This document shows positions 6,904 to 10,773 of a stretch of DNA of 10,773 nucleotides, piece after piece. The DNA lies in the NCBI GenBank assembly GCA_000436075.1, contig FR884597.1, positions 9,618 through 20,390 on the forward strand. The letters run 5' to 3'. The notes beneath the pieces were generated by a model. That model had not been told where the DNA came from. It ran no database searches and saw only the letters and a program-made list of their open reading frames with translations. The number at the start of each line of letters is the position of its first letter. Position 1 is the first letter of the stretch. A program made the position numbers and the translations under genes. Source of the DNA: Eggerthella sp. CAG:209. GTDB taxonomy: Bacteria > Actinomycetota > Coriobacteriia > Coriobacteriales > Eggerthellaceae.

Positions 6904-8454
6904 ATGAAAGGATCCAGTAAGCAGGGCTCCAATGAAGCTTATCAGGGTAAGCATGTTGTTCAGTCTCAGGCTTCGGCATCGAACGGTTATACCCCGATTC
7001 AGCAAGGTGAAGTTGTGGTAGACGGTACGGTGCTTCAAAAACAGAGGGACAAAAAACCATTCATTATTGCGGCTGCTTCTGTTATTGCTGCTTTGCTTGT
7101 GGTGTATGGGGCCGGTTTTCTGTATTTCTCGAGCCATTTCTTCCCGAATACCAATCTGAATGACGAAGATCTCTCCATGCAGTCTAGCGATGTTTTGGCA
7201 GAAAAGATTCAGCACCAGGCCGACTCATATGCGCTTACCATTTCCGGTCAGGGTTTTTCCTATTCGTTTCAGCCCGGTGAAACCGCCATCGACATCGATG
7301 CTCATCAAATTGCCGAAGATGCCGCTAAGCGTCAGGATGTGCCCCTGTGGTTTATTGAGGTTTTCCGTCAGCACGATGTTTCCGATATCGTCGTAGCAAA
7401 CTATGAAGAGGGTGCTCTCGATTCGATCATCGATGAGCGGATCAGTGCATTTAACGAGGGTATGAATCCTTCGGCAGATGCCACGGTTACGTATAATGAA
7501 CCGATGGATTCTTTCGTGCTGAAGCCCGAAGTATATGGCACTCAGCTTGATGCAGATGCGGTTTGCGCTAAAGCCGGCGAATGCATTAAAGCAATGCGCA
7601 CGAATTGCGAACTGACTGAAGATGACTTGATTAAACCCAAGGTACTGAGCTCCGATTCGCGTGTGATGGATGCTGTTCAGCGTGCAAACGATCTGTTTCC
7701 AGACTCATTTTCGTTGATGCTCAACGGATCCGTTAAGGCTGCCACCATTGACAAAGCAACGTTTGCCGGCTGGCTTTCCATCAGCCCTGAAGACTATTCC
7801 TTGAGTATCAGCCAGGACGGTGTTGCTTCCTGGGTTAATGAAAAAGCAGAAGGCATGAATACCGTTGGAGCTACGCGAACCTGGACTCGCGAAGATGGTA
7901 AGGTTTGCACCGTTTCGGGTGGCACGTATGGATGGAAGGTCGATACCAACTCGCTTTCCCAAGATGTCTATGATGCCCTCGTTGCTGGCGGCGCAACTTC
8001 CGTCGACATTCCCTGCAGCCAATCCGGTGATACCTACAATGGCGCTGGTGCTCGTGACTGGGGTGCCTATGTGGATGTTGATATCTCTGAGCAAACGGCT
8101 CGTTATTATGACGCAAGCGGCAATTTGCTTCATTCTTGCGGTGTGGTTACTGGCAAACCCGTCAACGGTCGTAGCACACCCACTGGTGTGTATTATCTAA
8201 ACAACAAGCAAAGCCCTTGTACCCTGATCGGCTACAAGCCGAATGGAGAGAAAGATTACGAAACGAAAGTTACGTACTGGATGCCCTTCATTGGTAACTC
8301 GATTGGCCTTCATGATGCTACTTGGCAATCCTCTTTTGGCGGTACTCGTTACCAAACCAATGGTAGCCATGGGTGTGTAAATCTCTCGTCTGGTGATGCG
8401 CAGTGGTTCTATCAAAATTTGAACAAGGGCGTATGCATTATTACGCATAATTAA
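6904..8454 (+). CDS. Membrane-anchored L,D-transpeptidase (YkuD) with peptidoglycan-binding region
   Basis: The 516-residue protein should form 3-3 peptidoglycan cross-links outside the membrane. A 50-residue Ser/Gln-rich cytoplasmic tail comes first. One transmembrane helix spans about 52-75, so this is an uncleaved anchor rather than a secreted form. About 80-370 resembles the PG_binding_4 type region (PF12229), probably in more than one copy, seen before YkuD in Gram-positive enzymes. The YkuD domain (PF03734) runs from about 385 to the end. It has the catalytic signature SHGCVN (Ser488, His489, Cys491, Asn493) and the upstream His470 in IGLHDATW. Start ATG 6904 has GGGAGA at 6887-6892, a rather long 11-base spacing, and no better in-frame start is near. 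Nine cysteines outside the membrane (221, 227, 235, 335, 371, 412, 439, 491, 511) are unusual. The gene is a single-gene unit divergent from metQ, with its own terminator. A GATAAT at 6834-6839 is a weak -10 candidate. Confidence 0.93.
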   Translation: MKGSSKQGSNEAYQGKHVVQSQASASNGYTPIQQGEVVVDGTVLQKQRDKKPFIIAAASVIAALLVVYGAGFLYFSSHFFPNTNLNDEDLSMQSSDVLAEKIQHQADSYALTISGQGFSYSFQPGETAIDIDAHQIAEDAAKRQDVPLWFIEVFRQHDVSDIVVANYEEGALDSIIDERISAFNEGMNPSADATVTYNEPMDSFVLKPEVYGTQLDADAVCAKAGECIKAMRTNCELTEDDLIKPKVLSSDSRVMDAVQRANDLFPDSFSLMLNGSVKAATIDKATFAGWLSISPEDYSLSISQDGVASWVNEKAEGMNTVGATRTWTREDGKVCTVSGGTYGWKVDTNSLSQDVYDALVAGGATSVDIPCSQSGDTYNGAGARDWGAYVDVDISEQTARYYDASGNLLHSCGVVTGKPVNGRSTPTGVYYLNNKQSPCTLIGYKPNGEKDYETKVTYWMPFIGNSIGLHDATWQSSFGGTRYQTNGSHGCVNLSSGDAQWFYQNLNKGVCIITHN

Positions 8455-8460
8455 TGTTTG

Positions 8461-8491
8461 AGAAGCCGTCTCTAGGGCGGCTTCTTTGTTT
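8461..8491 (+). terminator. L,D-transpeptidase terminator
   Basis: A 10-bp stem with one G-T pair (AGAAGCCGTC 8461-8470 with GGCGGCTTCT 8476-8485) is followed by the T-rich TTGTTTT. It lies just after the stop codon. Confidence 0.85.
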
Positions 8492-8504
8492 TAGCTAAGT
8501 GAGT

Positions 8505-8510
8505 TATAAT
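8505..8510 (+). promoter_or_regulatory. tRNA-Arg -10 box
   Basis: A consensus TATAAT lies 11 bp before the mature tRNA-Arg 5' end. The -35 position falls in the T-rich tail of the preceding terminator (TTCTTT 8482-8487, 17-bp spacing) and is weak. Confidence 0.7.
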
Positions 8511-8521
8511 CATCTGACTGT

Positions 8522-8598
8522 GCGCCCATAGCTCAGCTGGATAGAGCAGCGGACTTCTAATCCGAAGGTCGTAGGTTCGAATCCTACTGGGCGCGCCA
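8522..8598 (+). tRNA. tRNA-Arg (anticodon UCU)
   Basis: This is a 77-nt cloverleaf with encoded CCA. The acceptor is GCGCCCA/TGGGCGC, the D stem GCTC/GAGC, the anticodon loop CTTCTAA (UCU, reads AGA/AGG) and the T arm GTAGG-TTCGAAT-CCTAC. The discriminator is G. The anticodon stem GCGGA/TCCGA has four pairs and a G27-A43 mismatch at its outer end; everything else is regular. Confidence 0.97.
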
Positions 8599-8608
8599 CG
8601 ATAACATC

Positions 8609-8642
8609 AGGCCATTGCGGAAGGTTCCGTGATGGCCTTTTT
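8609..8642 (+). terminator. tRNA-Arg terminator
   Basis: The stem AGGCCAT (8609-8615) with ATGGCCT (8632-8638) continues past a small TG/TG internal loop into CGGAA/TTCCG. A T-run follows at 8638-8642. Confidence 0.9.
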
Positions 8643-8858
8643 GTTTGGATTTAATGCGATGCCTCGTTCTATTATTTTTAGTTACGTTGGTGTCTGGGAA
8701 TTGGGTTGCTCTAGTTCCCTGTGATTCGATTTAACTCTGCGGTTGTTTTGTTTCATGTTATGCGTACTTTCTGGGATTGCGCATAGACTGTTCCGGTGTC
8801 TCTTCAACGCGTTATGCTGGATATCGGCATGTTTCATATGCCGTTAAAGGAGTGCTTT

Positions 8859-9716
8859 GTGGATTTTGATAATCGACCTATTGGAGTGTTCGATTCCGGT
8901 TTCGGCGGCTTGACGGTAGCTCGTGAATTGGTGAAACGCCTGCCGGAGGAAAATATTATTTACTACGGGGACACTGCTCATTGCCCGTATGGCCCGCGTG
9001 ACCCCGAAGAGGTTTGTTCGTTCGTTCTTAATATCTGTTCATGGTTGGTTAGCCAGAACGTAAAAATGATCGTCATTGCGTGTAATACTGCCACGGCAGC
9101 AGGCTTGGAAGCTGCTCAGAAGGTATTTGACGTGCCTATTATCGGCGTTGTTGAGCCTGGTGCTCGTGCAGCCGCTCGTGCAACCCATAATCGCCGTGTT
9201 GGCGTTATAGCTACTCAAGGCACCGTCGATTCTGGCGTGTATACTCGTGCCATTCGTAATATCGATGCTGGCATTACCGTTTTCTCCACTGCAACACCTC
9301 GTTTCGTCGAGATTGCGGAACTTGGTATTCAGATGGCGAAGGGCCCTATCGAAAGCTATACTTCACTCGCATCTAAGGTATTCATCCGTCCTGCTTTCCA
9401 GGAGATTGCTCAGGACTATCTTGATCCTTTGCGCCGTTGCGATATTGATACGTTGGTTTTGGGATGCACCCATTTTCCTCTGCTGAAAGCACTTATCGGG
9501 GGTGTTGTTGGGTCTCAGGTAAAACTTATCTCTTCGGCTACTGAGGTTTCTCTTGATTGCGCAGATTTGCTTGCAAGGCAGGAATCGCTGGTTAAACCTG
9601 GAAATATGGCTATCCGTCGTTTTGCCACATCGTCTGATAACCTCGATGATTTTTGCTCGTTTGGTGAGCGAGTGTTGCGTATGCCGCTCGGTTCCGTCGA
9701 GCATGTTGTTTTGTAG
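8859..9716 (+). CDS. murI: Glutamate racemase
   Basis: MurI (EC 5.1.1.3) makes the D-glutamate of peptidoglycan by cofactor-independent two-cysteine racemisation. The 285-residue product has PIGVFDSGFGGLTV (Asp12, Ser13), YYGDTAHCPYGPR, first catalytic Cys75 in VIACNTATA and second catalytic Cys203 in LVLGCTHFPLL, all in the expected order; length is normal. I choose GTG 8859 because AAAGGAG at 8846-8852 lies six bases upstream and MDFDNRPIGVFDSG matches the family N-terminus. In-frame ATGs at 8814, 8829 and 8838 and GTG at 8796 would add unconserved residues without better binding sites. It is followed after 24 bp by rdgB, a frequent pairing. No strong promoter is seen in the 214 bp before it; a TATGCG/CGCATA inverted repeat lies at 8759-8785. 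Confidence 0.96.
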   Translation: MDFDNRPIGVFDSGFGGLTVARELVKRLPEENIIYYGDTAHCPYGPRDPEEVCSFVLNICSWLVSQNVKMIVIACNTATAAGLEAAQKVFDVPIIGVVEPGARAAARATHNRRVGVIATQGTVDSGVYTRAIRNIDAGITVFSTATPRFVEIAELGIQMAKGPIESYTSLASKVFIRPAFQEIAQDYLDPLRRCDIDTLVLGCTHFPLLKALIGGVVGSQVKLISSATEVSLDCADLLARQESLVKPGNMAIRRFATSSDNLDDFCSFGERVLRMPLGSVEHVVL

Positions 9717-9740
9717 CTCTTTATTGAGATGGAGGATGCC

Positions 9741-10343
9741 ATGACAAAGACCGTTGTTATTGCGACTAACAACGCTCATAAAGTTGAAGAAATTGAAACT
9801 GCTCTCAATTTTGAGGGGTGGGAATTTAAAAGCCTTAAGGATGCGGGTTTGGTATCCGATCCTGAGGAATCCGGCACTACGTTTCTCGAGAATGCGCGCA
9901 TAAAAGCTCGTGCTGCGCATGAGCTAGCATGTGCAGCGGTGTTGGCGGATGACTCTGGGCTTATTGTTGATGCTCTTGATGGTGCTCCAGGCGTGTATTC
10001 GTCTCGTTACAGCGGCGTCGATGGAGATGATAGCGCTAACAACGCCAAGTTGTTGCGTGAACTTAGTGCTGTGCCGCTAGCAAAGCGCACGGCGCGCTTT
10101 GCTAGCGTATTGGTGTTTATTGATGAGGATGGCCTCGAAACGGTCGCTGAGGGTTTTGTGGAGGGGCACATCGGCCTTGTCGAGCGTGGAGAGCATGGTT
10201 TTGGATATGATCCTCTGTTTTTCCCCGACTCCTATAACGGAGAGGTTACAATGGCGGAGCTTACCCAGAGCCAAAAAAATGCGATATCCCATCGTGGAAA
10301 TGCTTTGCGAGAATTAAGAAAGAAGCTACACCCAAGCGATTAG
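9741..10343 (+). CDS. rdgB: XTP/dITP pyrophosphatase (RdgB/HAM1 family)
   Basis: This 200-residue non-canonical purine NTP pyrophosphatase (EC 3.6.1.66) removes dITP and XTP from nucleotide pools to prevent misincorporation. Family motifs in order are TNNAHKVEEI near the N-terminus, ESGTTFLENARIKA, LADDSGLIVDALDGAPG with GVYSSRYSG, GFGYDPLFF, and the C-terminal SQKNAISHRGNAL. I choose ATG 9741, with GGAGG at 9731-9735 five bases upstream. The in-frame ATG at 9729 overlaps that ribosome binding site and adds only four residues. The gene is very likely co-transcribed with murI. No terminator follows; the tRNA promoter begins within its last codons. An unusual perfect inverted repeat lies at 10075-10107 inside the gene. 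Confidence 0.96.
   Translation: MTKTVVIATNNAHKVEEIETALNFEGWEFKSLKDAGLVSDPEESGTTFLENARIKARAAHELACAAVLADDSGLIVDALDGAPGVYSSRYSGVDGDDSANNAKLLRELSAVPLAKRTARFASVLVFIDEDGLETVAEGFVEGHIGLVERGEHGFGYDPLFFPDSYNGEVTMAELTQSQKNAISHRGNALRELRKKLHPSD
10075..10107. repeat. Perfect 14-bp inverted repeat with 5-nt loop inside rdgB
   Basis: The left arm CGCTAGCAAAGCGC (10075-10088) and the exactly complementary right arm GCGCTTTGCTAGCG (10094-10107) flank the loop ACGGC. It encodes PLAKRTARFAS in RdgB, so the coding frame is kept. No T-run follows. In mRNA it would be one of the strongest hairpins in the window. Its function is unknown. Confidence 0.8.
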
Positions 10344-10346
10344 TTC

Positions 10347-10355
10347 TGGTATACT
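10347..10355 (+). promoter_or_regulatory. tRNA-Pro/tRNA-Gly extended -10 promoter
   Basis: TGG followed by TATACT (10350-10355) forms an extended -10 element, overlapping and just following the rdgB stop codon region. Initiation would be near 10362, ten bases before tRNA-Pro. No good -35 is visible, as is common with extended -10 promoters. Confidence 0.65.
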
Positions 10356-10371
10356 AACTAACCGTTGCGTT

Positions 10372-10448
10372 CGGGATGTGGCGCAGTTTGGTAGCGCGCC
10401 TGCTTTGGGAGCAGGATGTCGCAGGTTCGAATCCTGTCATCCCGACCA
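10372..10448 (+). tRNA. tRNA-Pro (anticodon UGG)
   Basis: This is a 77-nt cloverleaf with encoded CCA. The acceptor CGGGATG/CATCCCG begins with the C1-G72 pair typical of proline tRNAs, with discriminator A. The D stem is GCGC/GCGC, the anticodon stem CCTGC/GCAGG with loop TTTGGGA (UGG), and the T arm GCAGG-TTCGAAT-CCTGT. It is followed by tRNA-Gly after four T. Confidence 0.97.
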
Positions 10449-10452
10449 TTTT

Positions 10453-10526
10453 GCGGGTGTAGTTCATTGGTAGAACCTCAGCCTTCCAAGCTGATGAGGC
10501 GGGTTCGATTCCCGTCACCCGCTCCA
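10453..10526 (+). tRNA. tRNA-Gly (anticodon UCC)
   Basis: This is a 74-nt cloverleaf with encoded CCA. The acceptor is GCGGGTG/CACCCGC with discriminator T, the D stem GTTC/GAAC, the anticodon loop CTTCCAA (UCC, reads GGA/GGG), and the T arm GCGGG-TTCGATT-CCCGT (last pair G-T). It shares a transcript with tRNA-Pro and ends at the terminator ten bases downstream. Confidence 0.97.
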
Positions 10527-10535
10527 GATTTATTG

Positions 10536-10567
10536 CGGCCAAGAATACTGTTCTTGGCCGTTTTTTT
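10536..10567 (+). terminator. tRNA operon terminator
   Basis: A perfect 10-bp stem, CGGCCAAGAA (10536-10545) with TTCTTGGCCG (10551-10560) and loop TACTG, is followed by seven T. It is probably also the end of the murI-rdgB transcript, since no terminator separates rdgB from the tRNAs. Confidence 0.95.
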
Positions 10568-10571
10568 GTAT

Positions 10572-10631
10572 GGGAAAGGGCATGTTTGCTTTTCATCGAA
10601 CATGCACCCTGGAGTTCAGCTCCAAGATCCC
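10572..10631 (+). other. Possible three-way-junction RNA fold after the tRNA terminator
   Basis: Three nested helices can be read: P1 GGGA (10572-10575) with TCCC (10628-10631); P2 GGGCATGTT (10578-10586) with AACATGC, one bulged base and CC (10599-10608); and P3 TGGAG (10610-10614) with CTCCA (10620-10624). No known riboswitch core is recognised and no promoter is clear in front. The rest of the window to 10773 shows no gene, only a short CGGAT/ATCCG hairpin (10736-10750) and a weak TAATAC (10698-10703), which could be a -10 for a gene beyond the edge. Confidence 0.3.
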
Positions 10632-10773
10632 TTCATAAATACCGCATTCATGGCGTTGATGGCAAAAATGGTGTAAACCTGCTCTTTTTGGCATTGCTAA
10701 TACTATTCCGCGATATGCGCGAAGAGATTGACTCCCGGATATTTGATCCGCCCCATTACAGTCTGAGATAAGT

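Noticed and set aside
9363..9920. A 185-codon minus-strand frame across the murI-rdgB junction
   Set aside because: It is a shadow of two well-supported plus-strand genes with intact motifs.
10354..10596. An 80-codon minus-strand frame with GFEPATS-type sequence
   Set aside because: It is the reverse complement of the tRNA-Pro and tRNA-Gly genes. Such antisense-tRNA peptides are a well-known annotation artefact.
10763..10768. CTGAGA near the window end, as in TPP riboswitches
   Set aside because: The GGGGTGC-type segment that should precede it is missing and the rest of the aptamer would lie outside the window. A six-base match alone is not evidence.
10586..10771. A 61-codon plus-strand frame at the right edge
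   Set aside because: It has a TTG start without a binding site, the rare-codon cluster CTA ATA CTA, overlap with the possible RNA fold, and no recognisable family.
1..10773. CRISPR arrays, insertion sequences, phage or defence genes
   Set aside because: No regularly spaced repeats, transposase or integrase motifs, terminal inverted repeats, or recognisable defence domains were seen on either strand.

Overview
The window looks like ordinary chromosomal DNA of a Gram-positive bacterium. The best guess is a moderate-GC member of the Coriobacteriia (Actinomycetota, Eggerthella/Cryptobacterium/Slackia-like). This rests on the pyruvate phosphate dikinase and regulator pair, strong Shine-Dalgarno sites with several GTG/TTG starts, a lipoprotein-type MetQ, a membrane-anchored YkuD L,D-transpeptidase and roughly balanced base composition. 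The assignment is inferred from gene content and style, not from a search. No transposase, integrase, CRISPR array, toxin-antitoxin pair or obvious defence gene is present.

Layout, left to right. (1) 1-26: an intrinsic terminator from upstream. (2) 44-3680: a two-gene unit of a PPDK regulatory protein (bifunctional kinase/phosphorylase) and ppdK itself, closed by a UACG-loop terminator. (3) 3826-4268: ssrA (tmRNA) with its own promoter and terminator, encoding a degradation tag ending in LALAA. (4) 4269-4611: 343 bp without a gene but rich in inverted repeats. (5) 4612-5673: a 37-kDa nucleoid-associated (YejK/NdpA-family) protein, convergent with metQ and separated from it by a bidirectional terminator. 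(6) 5772-6626, minus strand: MetQ-type substrate-binding lipoprotein without its permease or ATPase nearby, with a readable promoter overlapped by an inverted repeat. (7) 6904-8454: an anchored L,D-transpeptidase. (8) 8522-8598: tRNA-Arg(UCU) with promoter and terminator. (9) 8859-10343: murI and rdgB in tandem. (10) 10372-10526: tRNA-Pro(UGG) and tRNA-Gly(UCC), sharing a promoter that lies in the end of rdgB and a strong terminator. (11) 10568-10773: no gene seen; a possible small three-way-junction fold.

Functionally this is housekeeping: glycolysis/gluconeogenesis at the PEP-pyruvate node with phosphorylation control, ribosome rescue, amino-acid uptake, peptidoglycan precursor supply (D-Glu) and cross-linking, nucleotide-pool sanitation and tRNAs. 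I found no convincing new multi-gene system. The signals most worth a second look are non-coding: a perfect 14-bp inverted repeat with a 5-nt loop inside rdgB, an operator-like inverted repeat over the metQ -35 box, the repeat-dense stretch after ssrA, and the terminator placed immediately before the ribosome binding site of the first gene.
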